Assembly (NCBI GenBank): GCA_018819515.1
Contig: JAHJPX010000007.1
Location: forward strand, 186,001 to 250,000
Length of the DNA stretch: 64,000 nucleotides
Direction: 5' to 3'
Source of the DNA: Gammaproteobacteria bacterium
GTDB taxonomy: Bacteria > Pseudomonadota > Gammaproteobacteria > Burkholderiales > Rhodocyclaceae
Part shown: positions 34,889 through 43,487 of the stretch, piece by piece
Layout: each line of letters starts with the position of its first letter
Numbering within the stretch: the first letter of the stretch is position 1
Made by a program: the position numbers and the translations under genes
The notes under the pieces: model-generated
What the model saw: only the letters and a program-made list of their open reading frames with translations
Told to the model about the DNA's origin: nothing
Databases searched by the model: none

Positions 34889-36346
34889 CTATTTCTTCCA
34901 GAAGGCCGGCGTCAGCACGACGAGGACGGTGAATATCTCCAGGCGGCCGATGATCATGGCGAAGGTGCACACCCACTTCTGGAAATCGGTCAAGGCTGCG
35001 AAATTGCCGGCCGGGCCGACGCTATTGAGTCCGGGACCGGTGTTGTTCACAGTCGCGACGACGGCCGAAAAGGCCGTGACGAGTTCCAGTCCCGAGCCGG
35101 CGAGCAGCAGCGACAGCATGACGACGATGACCGTGTACATGAAGCTGAAGGCGAGCACCGAGTGCAGCACCGATTCGCCGACCGTCCGGGAACCCAGCCG
35201 TACCGGATAGACCGCGCGCGGATGCATCGCCCGCAGGATCTCGCGGAATACCAGCTTGTAGAGCAGGATGGCGCGCATCATCTTGACGCCGCCACCCGCT
35301 GAGCCCGAGCAGGCGACGAAACTGCCGAGGAACAGCACCCAGACCTGGGCGAACATCGGCCAGGCTGCCGTGTCGGTGATCGCCAGCCCCAGCGACGTGG
35401 CCAGCGAAATGGAATGGAAGGCGGCGTAGCGCATCGTGTCCCAGAAGCCGTCGTGCACACCGAATTGCCGCAAATACAAAGTCAGCGCCAGAATGCTGAC
35501 GATCAGTATGCCGAAGAAGAACGGGATCTCCGCGTCGTGCCGGTAGGGCCTGAAGCTTCGATGGCGAAAAGCGAGAAAGTGGGTTGCGAAGTTGAGCCCG
35601 GCCAGCAGGGCGAACACCATGGCCACAATTTCCACCGACACGTTGTTGAAATAGCCCAGGCTGGCATCGTGGCTGGAAAATCCCCCCAGCCCCATGATGC
35701 TGAAGCCGTGAATCACGGCGTCCCAGCCGTCCATGCCGACCATCCAGAGCGACGCCATGCAGGCGACGGTCAGCATGACATAGACGGACCAGAGACCCTT
35801 GGCGGTCTCGGCGATGCGCGGCGTCAGACTGTCTTCCTTCATCGGCCCCGGTGTCTCCGCCTTGAAGATCTGCCGGCCGCCGATGCCGAGCAGCGGCAGC
35901 ACGGCGACGACCAGCACGATCACGCCCATGCCGCCCAGCCAGTGCAGGAAGGTGCGCCAGAGGTTGATCGACAAGGGCAGCCCGTCGAGGCCGGTGAGGA
36001 TGGTGGAGCCCGTTGTCGTCAGGCCGGAAACGGATTCAAAGTAACCGTCGGTAAGCGACAGCCCGGGGATCTGGATCAGCAGCGGCAGGGCGCCGAAGAT
36101 GGGTACGACCATCCAGGTCAGCGTCACCAGCAGGAAGCCGTCGCGTACGCGCAGTTCGGCGCGCTGGCGGCGGCGCGTGGATGCCCAGAGAATCAGGCCT
36201 GCCAGCAGGGTGGCGAAAATTGCTTCGTCGTACGCCGTCTGTGCGCCGTCGTCCAACATCCACGAGGCACCGACCGGCACCAGCATGGTCAGTCCGAAGA
36301 CGAAGATGATGGCTCCCAGCGCGTTGAAGACGGAAAGGAATCGCAT
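34889..36346 (-). CDS. trkH: TrkH family potassium channel subunit (copy 2)
   Basis: 485-residue paralogue with the four pore repeats, e.g. GLTTTGSTILTGL and CSGSAGGGVKM, and about ten membrane helices. It is closely similar to copy 3. The selectivity glycine of each pore loop appears intact, so it should be functional. Just upstream on its strand is the remnant of a KdpE/KdpD pair, indicating that it arose by duplication of a trkH-kdpE-kdpD block. It shares the 3' flanking region (repeat plus TGTCCTAC segment) with copy 3. Confidence 0.93.
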   Translation of the reverse strand: MRFLSVFNALGAIIFVFGLTMLVPVGASWMLDDGAQTAYDEAIFATLLAGLILWASTRRRQRAELRVRDGFLLVTLTWMVVPIFGALPLLIQIPGLSLTDGYFESVSGLTTTGSTILTGLDGLPLSINLWRTFLHWLGGMGVIVLVVAVLPLLGIGGRQIFKAETPGPMKEDSLTPRIAETAKGLWSVYVMLTVACMASLWMVGMDGWDAVIHGFSIMGLGGFSSHDASLGYFNNVSVEIVAMVFALLAGLNFATHFLAFRHRSFRPYRHDAEIPFFFGILIVSILALTLYLRQFGVHDGFWDTMRYAAFHSISLATSLGLAITDTAAWPMFAQVWVLFLGSFVACSGSAGGGVKMMRAILLYKLVFREILRAMHPRAVYPVRLGSRTVGESVLHSVLAFSFMYTVIVVMLSLLLAGSGLELVTAFSAVVATVNNTGPGLNSVGPAGNFAALTDFQKWVCTFAMIIGRLEIFTVLVVLTPAFWKK

Positions 36347-36352
36347 TGTCGG

Positions 36353-36553
36353 TCAGGGTTGATGACGGTAGCCGACCCGCGTCTCGGTCAGGATGCACGC
36401 TGGCTGGAACGGGTTCGGATCAGGTTTCCGCAGCACACGGCTGTAGGCGCTGCGCACGTCGCGCTTCCGCACGGTTTGCGGCAGGGCAGCCCCCTTCGTG
36501 ACGCCACAAAGCGTGTTGGCTGCTAAATCGTTCTTGAACCGATGCGGGGACAC
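36353..36553 (-). pseudogene. fossil KdpD-KdpE fusion (remnant of a duplicated regulator pair)
   Basis: A 66-codon open frame whose last 25 residues, PFQPACILTETRVGYRHQP, align with the end of the KdpE-like protein (SRPAHLLTETGVGYRFQP). The preceding RSAYSRVLRKPDPN resembles its C-terminal helix, and the first 28 residues share LC-x2-T-x3-ALP with the KdpD-like N-terminus (LCALTTLVALP). The simplest reading is an in-frame deletion joining the first codons of a kdpD copy to the last codons of a kdpE copy, directly upstream of trkH copy 2, as kdpE is upstream of trkH copy 1. The C-terminal match is strong; the N-terminal match is weak. The fragment cannot make a functional regulator. Confidence 0.75.
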
Positions 36554-36625
36554 AAGCGCCCTCCGATGAAAGGAAGCGCGTAGTGTCCTACAGTGTCCGC
36601 AAAAAAGGCGTCAATTTGCACTGGC

Positions 36626-36652
36626 AAAAGTCAGCCGTGGTAGTACGCCACC
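36626..36652 (+). repeat. REP-like palindromic repeat between the fossil and trkH copy 3
   Basis: AAAAGTCAGCC, stem GTGGTA, loop GTA, CGCCAC, C, 10 nt before the trkH copy 3 stop; same context as the copy at 34852. Confidence 0.9.
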
Positions 36653-36662
36653 CGCGCGCCGC

Positions 36663-38117
36663 CTATTTGCGCCAAAAGGCCGGCGTCAGCACGACGAGAA
36701 CGGTAAACAACTCCAGGCGGCCCAGGATCATGGCGGCCGCGCATACCCAGGTCTGAAAATCGTTCAGCGGCGAGAAGTTGCTTGCCGGGCCGACGACGCC
36801 AAGCCCGGGGCCGGTGTTGTTGAGCGTCGCCACGATGGCAGAAAAGGCGGTGACCAGTTCAAGGCCGGAGGCGACCATGACCAGCGTCAGCATGACGACA
36901 ATCACCATGTAGATGAAACTGAACGCCAGGACGGCGTGCAGCACGGTATCCGGCACCACGGCGCCGCCCAGGCGCACCGGATGGATGGCGCGAGGGTGCA
37001 TGGCGCGCAACACCTCGCGGTAGACCTGGCGATAGAGAATGATGGCGCGCATCATTTTGATGCCGCCGCCGGTGGAGCCGGAACAGGCAAGGAAGCTGCC
37101 GAGGAAGAGGATCCAGAGCTGCCCGAACATCGGCCACAGACCGTAGTCCGTCGTGGCGAAGCCCAGCGACGTGGCGAGCGAAATGCAGTGGAAGGCGACG
37201 TAACGCACCGCCGTCAGCGGACCGTCGTAGATGTCGAACGACACCAGATAGATCGTCAGTCCGATGATGCTGGTGGCGAGCACGCCGAGGTAGAAGGGGA
37301 TCTCGGCATCGCGCAGGTAGGGCTTCAGCGTCTTGCCGTGCATGGCGAGGAAATGCGTCGCGTAGTTGATGCCGGAGAGGAGCGCGAACGTCATCGCCAC
37401 CAGTTCGATCGGGACGCTGTTGAAATGGCCGAGACTGGCGTCCTTGGTGGAAAAGCCGCCGAGTCCCATGACGCTGAACGCGTGCATGACGGCATCCCAT
37501 CCGTCCATCCCCGCCAGTGTGAAAGCGATGGCGCAGGCCGAGGTGAGCAGCACGTACACCAGCCACAGGCCCTTGGCGGTTTCGGCGACGCGCGGTGTCA
37601 GGCTGGCCTCCTTCATCGGGCCCGGCGTTTCGGCCTTGAACAACTGGCGACCGCCGATGCCGAGCAGCGGCAGCACCGCCACCGCCAGCACGATGACGCC
37701 CATGCCGCCAAGCCAGTGCAGGAAGGTGCGCCAGAAATTGATCGAAATGGGCAGGTTGTCCAAGCCGGACAATACCGTCGATCCCGTGGCGGTCAGGCCG
37801 GAGGTCGCCTCGAAATAGGCGTCGGTGAACGAAAGGCCTTCGATTTGCGTGAACAGGGGCACGGCGCCGAATACCGGCAGGAGACCCCAGGTCAGCGCCA
37901 CCAGCAGAAAGCCGTCGCGCACGCGCAGTTCGACACGCCGCCGCCGGGTTACGACCCAGAGCAGCGCACCGACAAACAGCGTCAGCAGCAGCGCCTCGTC
38001 GTAGGCAGCCTGGGCGCCGTCGTCGAAATACCAGGACACGCCGACCGGCGCCAGCATGCTGAGGCCGAACAGAAAGACGATGACGCCGAGCGCGTTGACG
38101 ACTGGCAGAAAGCGCAT
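36663..38117 (-). CDS. trkH: TrkH family potassium channel subunit (copy 3)
   Basis: 484-residue member with pore repeats GLTATGSTVLSGL and CSGSTGGGIKM. It lies 9 nt downstream of trkA on the same strand and is therefore the copy cotranscribed with the Trk regulatory subunit, the usual trkA-trkH partnership. It is highly similar to copy 2. Two extra copies may offer different affinities or regulation (copy 1 is tied to the KdpED-like pair). Confidence 0.94.
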   Translation of the reverse strand: MRFLPVVNALGVIVFLFGLSMLAPVGVSWYFDDGAQAAYDEALLLTLFVGALLWVVTRRRRVELRVRDGFLLVALTWGLLPVFGAVPLFTQIEGLSFTDAYFEATSGLTATGSTVLSGLDNLPISINFWRTFLHWLGGMGVIVLAVAVLPLLGIGGRQLFKAETPGPMKEASLTPRVAETAKGLWLVYVLLTSACAIAFTLAGMDGWDAVMHAFSVMGLGGFSTKDASLGHFNSVPIELVAMTFALLSGINYATHFLAMHGKTLKPYLRDAEIPFYLGVLATSIIGLTIYLVSFDIYDGPLTAVRYVAFHCISLATSLGFATTDYGLWPMFGQLWILFLGSFLACSGSTGGGIKMMRAIILYRQVYREVLRAMHPRAIHPVRLGGAVVPDTVLHAVLAFSFIYMVIVVMLTLVMVASGLELVTAFSAIVATLNNTGPGLGVVGPASNFSPLNDFQTWVCAAAMILGRLELFTVLVVLTPAFWRK

Positions 38118-38126
38118 TGTTGCCGA

Positions 38127-39554
38127 CTAAAAAAACAATGCGCCGACCTGGAACAGCTTGACCACCGCTTTCACTTGTCGCTTGCGGGTACAGAAGACGA
38201 TGACGTGGTCGCCGCTCTCGATCACGGTATCGTGATGGGGAATGATGACCCGTTGCGTCGAGCGCCCCTTGGGCATGCCATCCGCGCCGATGATGTCGAA
38301 CGGCTGGCTGCCGCGGACGATGGCGCCGATATGGGCGCCCTTGATCACCGGCAGTTCGTCGATGCGCTTGCCGACCACCTTGGAGTTCTTGGCATCGCCG
38401 TGCGCCACCAGCTCGAGCGCCTCGGCGGCCCCCCGGCGCAGGCTGTGCACCCGCGTCACGTCGCCCTGGCGAACGTGGGTGAGCAGCGTGCCGATCGATA
38501 CTTGCGCCGGACTGAGGCCGATGTCGATCGGTCCGCCCTGGACCATGTCGGCGTAGGCGCGGCGGTTGATCAGCGCCAGCACGCGCTGGCAGCCGAGCCG
38601 CTTGGCCAGCGAGGCGGCCATGATGTTGTCCTCGTCGTCGTTGGTCAGGGCGAGGAACATGTCCATCTCGTCGATGTTCTCCTCCACCAGGACATTCTCG
38701 TCGGTGGCCTCGCCAACCAGTACCAGCGCCTTGTCGAGTTTGGCGGCGATGACCTCGGCCCGGTTACGGTCGACTTCGACGACCTTCACTTCGTAGCGGT
38801 CCTGCAACAGGCCGGCAAGACGCGAGCCGATGTTGCCGCCGCCGGCGATCATGACGCGCTTGACCGGTTGTTGGATGCGCCGCAGTTCCCGCATCACTGG
38901 CCTGATGTGCTCGCTTGCGGCGAGCACGAAGACCTCGTCGCCCGGCTCGATCACCGTGTCGCCATCAGGATCGACGGGTTGATGCTCGCGGAAGATGGCG
39001 GCGATGCGCGCATCGATGTCCTTGGGTAGATGTTCGCGCATGGCGCGGATCGGCTGTCCGACCAGCAGGCCACCGGGATTGGCGCGCACACCGACCAGCG
39101 TCACCCGGCCTTCCGCGAACTCCAGCACCTGCAGCGCCGTGGGAAACTCGATCAGCTTGCCGATGTACTCGGTGATCTCCTGCTCCGGACAGATCGCGTA
39201 ATCGACCGCGAAGTTGTCGTTGGAGAGCAGTTCGTCGTCGAGGAAATCGGGCGAGCGCAGGCGGGCAATGCGTGTCGGCACGTTGAACAGGTTGCGAGCG
39301 ATCTTGCAGGCGACGAGGTTGGTCTGGTCCGACTGTGTTACCGCTACCAGCATGTCCGCGTCCTCGATTCCCGCTTCGCGCAGCACCGAGGGATAGGCCG
39401 CATTGCCGGCCAGGGTGCGCACGTCGAGATGGTCGGCGATCTGGGCCAGACTGTCGCGATTCTGGTCGACGATGGTGATGTCGTTGGCTTCCGAGGCGAG
39501 CGCCTCGGCAACACTGGTGCCGACTTGTCCGGCGCCGAGGATGACGATGTGCAT
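38127..39554 (-). CDS. trkA: Trk potassium uptake regulator TrkA
   Basis: 475-residue cytosolic protein with two TrkA-N (Rossmann, NAD-binding) and TrkA-C modules: first GxGxxG in VILGAGQVGTSVAEAL, second in VMIAGGGNIGSRLAGLL. It gates TrkH channels in response to nucleotides. The start is 4 nt after the ntrX stop, so a single transcript ntrY-ntrX-trkA-trkH is plausible, linking nitrogen/redox sensing and potassium uptake; this order is common in Rhodocyclales and Nitrosomonadales. Confidence 0.96.
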   Translation of the reverse strand: MHIVILGAGQVGTSVAEALASEANDITIVDQNRDSLAQIADHLDVRTLAGNAAYPSVLREAGIEDADMLVAVTQSDQTNLVACKIARNLFNVPTRIARLRSPDFLDDELLSNDNFAVDYAICPEQEITEYIGKLIEFPTALQVLEFAEGRVTLVGVRANPGGLLVGQPIRAMREHLPKDIDARIAAIFREHQPVDPDGDTVIEPGDEVFVLAASEHIRPVMRELRRIQQPVKRVMIAGGGNIGSRLAGLLQDRYEVKVVEVDRNRAEVIAAKLDKALVLVGEATDENVLVEENIDEMDMFLALTNDDEDNIMAASLAKRLGCQRVLALINRRAYADMVQGGPIDIGLSPAQVSIGTLLTHVRQGDVTRVHSLRRGAAEALELVAHGDAKNSKVVGKRIDELPVIKGAHIGAIVRGSQPFDIIGADGMPKGRSTQRVIIPHHDTVIESGDHVIVFCTRKRQVKAVVKLFQVGALFF

Positions 39555-39558
39555 GGTT

Positions 39559-40818
39559 CTATTCTTCTCCCTTGCCGCCGCGCAGGCCCAGGTCCTTCAG
39601 CTTTCGGTACAAGTGGGTACGTTCCAGCCCCGTTCTCTCCGCCAGACGCGTCATGTTGCCGCCGTCGGCACGCAAATGATGCTCGAAATAGGTGCGCTCG
39701 AACAGTTCGCGTGCCTCCCGCAGCGGTAGTTCCATGGCCTCGGCCGGCATGCCGGGCAGCATGATGGCAGCAGAAGGTGCTGCTTCCGGAAACAGCACGC
39801 TGCGGATCTCGTCGCTGTCGATCTCCTCGTCCAGTGCCGCCAGCGCCAGCGAGCGGATGGCGCTCTTCATCTCGGCATATCCGCCTGGCCAGGCTTGCTG
39901 GCGCAGGGTGTTGAGCGCACCGGTACTGAAGCGGCGCAGCGGCGCCTGGCCGGCCTCCACCAGTTCGATCAGCAGATGGCTGGCGATATCCGGAATCTCG
40001 TCCTTCAGTTCGGCGAGGCCGGGCAGCGCCAGCCAGACTTCGGAGAGTCGGCGCAAGGCTGCCTCCTCCCAGCCGTGGGTCGCCAGGTTTGCGGCATCTT
40101 GGTCGGTGGCCGCGATCAAGCGTAGCTCGAACTTGTCGAGACGATCGAGTGCGAACAGCAGGTTCTTCTGTTGCAGGCGCGTCAGCCGCGCCAGTTCCTC
40201 GCAGTACAGCACGCCACCGCTGGCCGCCTCCAACGCCTCCATGCTCAGCGGCTCGGCACTGGTCGACAGGTCGAGCCATGGCTTGCCCGGCACCTGCAGC
40301 GTCCGCGCAGCCAGTTCGACAATGCCGCCAGGCGCGGAACGCAGCAGCAACAAGCGGCTCTTGACGGCAATCTGCTCCAGGCGGCGCTTGAGATCCTTGA
40401 GGGGTGCCGAGCGGATAAACGCGGCGAGGGACAGTCCGACCGGCGCGCGCCTCTGGCCGCGCGTCAGGCCGTGGGAAACGGCGGCGAGCAGCTTCTGCAT
40501 GCCGATCGGTTTCTCCAGGAAATCGAGCGCGCCGATCTTGGTCGCCTCTACTGCCGTGTCGATCGTGCCGTGCCCCGACATCATGATGACCGGCATGGAA
40601 AGCTGTCCACCGGTCGCCCATTCCTTGAGCAGCGTGATCCCATCGGTGTCCGGCATCCAGATATCGAGCAGCACCAGATCCGGCCGCCCCTCGTCGCGTG
40701 CCCGTCTCGCCGCCGTAGCGCTCTCGGCGACGCGGACGTCGTGCCCCTCGTCGGTGAGAATTTCCGAGAGCAGTTCGCGGATGCCGATTTCGTCGTCAAC
40801 TACAAGTATTTGAGCCAT
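39559..40818 (-). CDS. ntrX: NtrX-like response regulator with degenerate AAA+ domain
   Basis: 419-residue regulator. Receiver domain intact (acidic D8-D9, phospho-Asp52 in LLDIWMPDTDG, Lys103 in LEKPI). The central region keeps the AAA+ outline (GGVLYCEEL in place of Walker B GGTLFLDEI; LRLIAATDQD; AWPGGYAEMKSAI for WPGNVRELRN), but the Walker A GETGTGKE is missing and the sigma-54 contact loop GAFTGA is absent. The C-terminus has a Fis-type helix-turn-helix (MTRLAERTGLERTHLYRKL). It should bind DNA but not remodel sigma-54 polymerase. It follows ntrY and likely acts as a conventional repressor/activator. Confidence 0.88.
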   Translation of the reverse strand: MAQILVVDDEIGIRELLSEILTDEGHDVRVAESATAARRARDEGRPDLVLLDIWMPDTDGITLLKEWATGGQLSMPVIMMSGHGTIDTAVEATKIGALDFLEKPIGMQKLLAAVSHGLTRGQRRAPVGLSLAAFIRSAPLKDLKRRLEQIAVKSRLLLLRSAPGGIVELAARTLQVPGKPWLDLSTSAEPLSMEALEAASGGVLYCEELARLTRLQQKNLLFALDRLDKFELRLIAATDQDAANLATHGWEEAALRRLSEVWLALPGLAELKDEIPDIASHLLIELVEAGQAPLRRFSTGALNTLRQQAWPGGYAEMKSAIRSLALAALDEEIDSDEIRSVLFPEAAPSAAIMLPGMPAEAMELPLREARELFERTYFEHHLRADGGNMTRLAERTGLERTHLYRKLKDLGLRGGKGEE

Positions 40819-40827
40819 GTTCCAATC

Positions 40828-42918
40828 CTACGCCGCCAACGGCAACCTGATAGTCACTTCCGCACCGCCGCTCTCGCGATTGGCCAGCCGGAGTTCCCCC
40901 TTGTGATCATCGATGATCTTCCTGACGATGGCCAGCCCCAGGCCGGTGCCCTTGGTCTTGCTGGTTACGTACGGTTCGCAGGCGCGCGGCAGGATCTGCG
41001 CGCCGAAGCCGGGACCGTTGTCGCTCACTGTCAGAACGGCACGCCGTTCCTCGCGGCGCGTCGCCACCGTGACCCGCGGCAGGCCAGATGCGGGGGGATG
41101 CTCGGTCAAGGCCTCGCGGGCGTTCTTGATCAGGTTGTGCAGCACCTGGCGCATCTGGCTGCTGTCGGCCAGAGCGGGCGGCAGCGGAGTCAGGTCGGCG
41201 TGGAGCAGCGCGGCATCGGCCTCGTAGAGCTGGAACAGCTCGCGCACCAAGTCGTTGAGATCGAGCGGCGCCAGCACCGGCGGCGGCGTCTTGGCAAAAT
41301 CCCGGAAGTCGTTGACCATGTGCTTCAATGCATCAACTTGGTTCACGATGGTTGCGATCGATCGGTCCAGCATGTCGCGCCCCGCCACGTCGAGCCGCTC
41401 GGCAAGTTTGATATGCAGGCGTTCGGCGGCAAGCCGGATCGGTGTGAGCGGATTCTTGATCTCGTGGGCGAGACGGCGTGCCACCTCGCCCCAGGCGATC
41501 GAGCGCTGCGCCGAAATGAGCTGGCTGATGTCGTCGAACACCACCACGTAACCGCCGTCTCCGCTCTCCGGCAGCGTCGAGCCGCGCAACAGCAGGGTCT
41601 GCGGAACGCCATCGGTACCCTCGAACTCGAACTGCAGCTGCCATTCGGCCCCGCGCTCGCGAAAGGACTCGATCACCACGTTCGCCAACGCCTGGTGACG
41701 CTCCCATTCCTGCAATGGAGCGTTGCCGAGCGTCGCCAGATCGTCGTTCAGGATGGTGCTGGCACCGCGATTGGCCGCCTGCAGGCGAAACTCGGCATCG
41801 AAAGCCAGTACGCCGGCGGACAGGTTGGCCAGGACGCTTTCGAGGTAGGCCTGATGCCGGCCGGCCTCGCTGCGCGCGTCGTCGAGCTGGCGGGTCATGT
41901 CGCTGAAGGAGCGCGTCAGCACACCCAGCTCGTCGTGAGACTTCCAGGCGGCGCGCGGCGTGAAGTCGCCGGCCGCTACCGCCTGGGTGCCCTCGGCGAG
42001 GATCAGCAACGGCCGCGCCAGACGCTCGGCGAGGAAGAAGGCAAGCGCCACGGCGGCAAACAGTGCCACCAGCAGCGTAAAGGTAAGCGTCAGCGTGTAG
42101 ATGCGCTTCAGGCCGCCGCGCGCGAGTTGCAGGCTCTGGTAGTCGCGATAGGCGGCCGCCACCGCGTCGGCGCTGGAGGCAATCGCGTCCGGCACCGGCT
42201 GGATCAACTGGAGGATGCGCAACTCGGCCCCCAGCTCATAACCAGCCACCGGCACCAGCACCCGCAGGGTCAGCCCGTTGTCGGCATCGCCTTCGATGGC
42301 GGAAGTGCCGCGGCTGGTGCGCGCCTGGCGCAACTGGGATGACGACGGGGTGGGTGGCAACAGGTTGTCGAGTTCGCTGCTGCTGTTGGCAAGCACGTTG
42401 CCGGAAGGGCTGAGCAGGGTTAACGACTGTACGCCGGCCTGCTCGCGCAGGCGATTGAGCAGGCGCGGGCCGGAGTTCGGTGTGTCGGACAGCGCGAACG
42501 CCATGTCGTGTCCCTTGGTGAGCAACTCCACTTCCAGCGAATCGAGCACATTGCGGCCGAGGTTGAGGCCGCCCTCGAGCGCCCGATCAACGCGCACATC
42601 GAACCAGGAGTCGATGCTCTTGACCGCAAACAGCATGGAAACGCCGTAGATCAACACACCTGGCACCACCGCCATCAGGGCCAGCATGACGACCAGGCGG
42701 TACTTGAGCCGCGAACCGAATACGCGCTGTCGGTATTCGCGTTTGAGACGCCGTAGCTGGACGATGATCGGCGCCAGCAGCGCGATGGCGGCAACGCCAT
42801 TGATGCCGACCAGCAGTGGATAATGTTGTGCGAACAGCTCGCTGTTGGCGCTGGCGGTGGCGAGAAGAAACAGCAGTATGGCGCCCAGGGCGCCAATCAC
42901 CGGCAGCGCGATGTTCAC
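40828..42918 (-). CDS. ntrY: NtrY-like sensor histidine kinase
   Basis: 696-residue membrane kinase: three or so N-terminal helices (first ALPVIGALGAILLFLLATASA), a periplasmic region between about 120 and 260, a helix leading to HAMP (RLARPLLILAEGTQAVAAGDF), a PAS domain, HisKA with RRLAHEIKNPLTPIRL and HATPase with NLIKNAREAL, DNGPGFG and GTGLGLAIVRKI. Partner of the adjacent NtrX. GTG 42918 is chosen for the GTGA overlap with the upstream DUF4390 gene; an in-frame ATG at 42975 would extend into that gene. Likely senses redox, oxygen or nitrogen status. Confidence 0.93.
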   Translation of the reverse strand: MNIALPVIGALGAILLFLLATASANSELFAQHYPLLVGINGVAAIALLAPIIVQLRRLKREYRQRVFGSRLKYRLVVMLALMAVVPGVLIYGVSMLFAVKSIDSWFDVRVDRALEGGLNLGRNVLDSLEVELLTKGHDMAFALSDTPNSGPRLLNRLREQAGVQSLTLLSPSGNVLANSSSELDNLLPPTPSSSQLRQARTSRGTSAIEGDADNGLTLRVLVPVAGYELGAELRILQLIQPVPDAIASSADAVAAAYRDYQSLQLARGGLKRIYTLTLTFTLLVALFAAVALAFFLAERLARPLLILAEGTQAVAAGDFTPRAAWKSHDELGVLTRSFSDMTRQLDDARSEAGRHQAYLESVLANLSAGVLAFDAEFRLQAANRGASTILNDDLATLGNAPLQEWERHQALANVVIESFRERGAEWQLQFEFEGTDGVPQTLLLRGSTLPESGDGGYVVVFDDISQLISAQRSIAWGEVARRLAHEIKNPLTPIRLAAERLHIKLAERLDVAGRDMLDRSIATIVNQVDALKHMVNDFRDFAKTPPPVLAPLDLNDLVRELFQLYEADAALLHADLTPLPPALADSSQMRQVLHNLIKNAREALTEHPPASGLPRVTVATRREERRAVLTVSDNGPGFGAQILPRACEPYVTSKTKGTGLGLAIVRKIIDDHKGELRLANRESGGAEVTIRLPLAA

Positions 42919-43487
42919 CTGCCGACCACCCCCGGCGCGAATTGCCAGTTCAGCGGTATCGCTTCGACCTGCCAATCCTTGCTGGCCAGGGCGTCGAGCT
43001 GGAATGGCTTGGGAAGCTGGCGTTTGTCGAGTGACATCCGCAATTCGGCGGTGTAAGCATTGCCCAGACGGATCGCCTTCTTCTCGGCGACGACCAGCCC
43101 GTCGACCTTGCCGAGCATCAGCAGCGCATCGGCCAGCGTCGCGTAGCTGTCTTGCCTTCCTTCCGTGGCCAACCGGTACTGCTGCGTCAGCGCGTTGTAG
43201 GAAAGACGATAATCAATGGTCCGGTGGACGATCTGTTCGTCGAACCAGTACCAGCGCTTCCGTTCGATGGTGAATTCGAGCGTGAACACCAGCGGTACGC
43301 CGCGCGACAGTGCGTCTTCGAGACTGCTGCCGAGATCGATCGCGAACTGGGAAATCAGCGCATAGCCCTTGTCGGTCGGATCCAGTTGCCCACGCACCGG
43401 CTCGATGACGCCGGCGTGGGCGCTCATCGCGACGAGCGCGAGTAGCGTCAGGCTAACGTTTCGCAAGGCGTGCGTAATAGAAACCAT
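42915..43487 (-). CDS. DUF4390 domain-containing exported protein
   Basis: 190-residue protein with a Sec signal peptide (about 25 residues, ending AMSAHA) and the DUF4390 body, e.g. FAIDLGSSLEDALSRGVPLVF and RTIDYRLSYNALTQQYRL. It is nearly always encoded just upstream of ntrYX in betaproteobacteria and presumably acts in the periplasm, maybe with the NtrY sensor region. The start overlaps the rsmB stop by 35 bp (ATG 43487); an ATG at 43499 is possible. The stop is fused to the ntrY start as GTGA. Confidence 0.85.
   Translation of the reverse strand: MVSITHALRNVSLTLLALVAMSAHAGVIEPVRGQLDPTDKGYALISQFAIDLGSSLEDALSRGVPLVFTLEFTIERKRWYWFDEQIVHRTIDYRLSYNALTQQYRLATEGRQDSYATLADALLMLGKVDGLVVAEKKAIRLGNAYTAELRMSLDKRQLPKPFQLDALASKDWQVEAIPLNWQFAPGVVGR

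Noticed and set aside
36936..39029. Long plus-strand open frame (about 700 codons) across trkH copy 3 and trkA
   Set aside because: Antisense shadow; composition rich in His, Arg and Gly with no domain, while both minus-strand genes are unmistakable.
40171..42342. Long plus-strand open frame (about 720 codons) opposite ntrX and ntrY
   Set aside because: Antisense shadow of two confident two-component genes.
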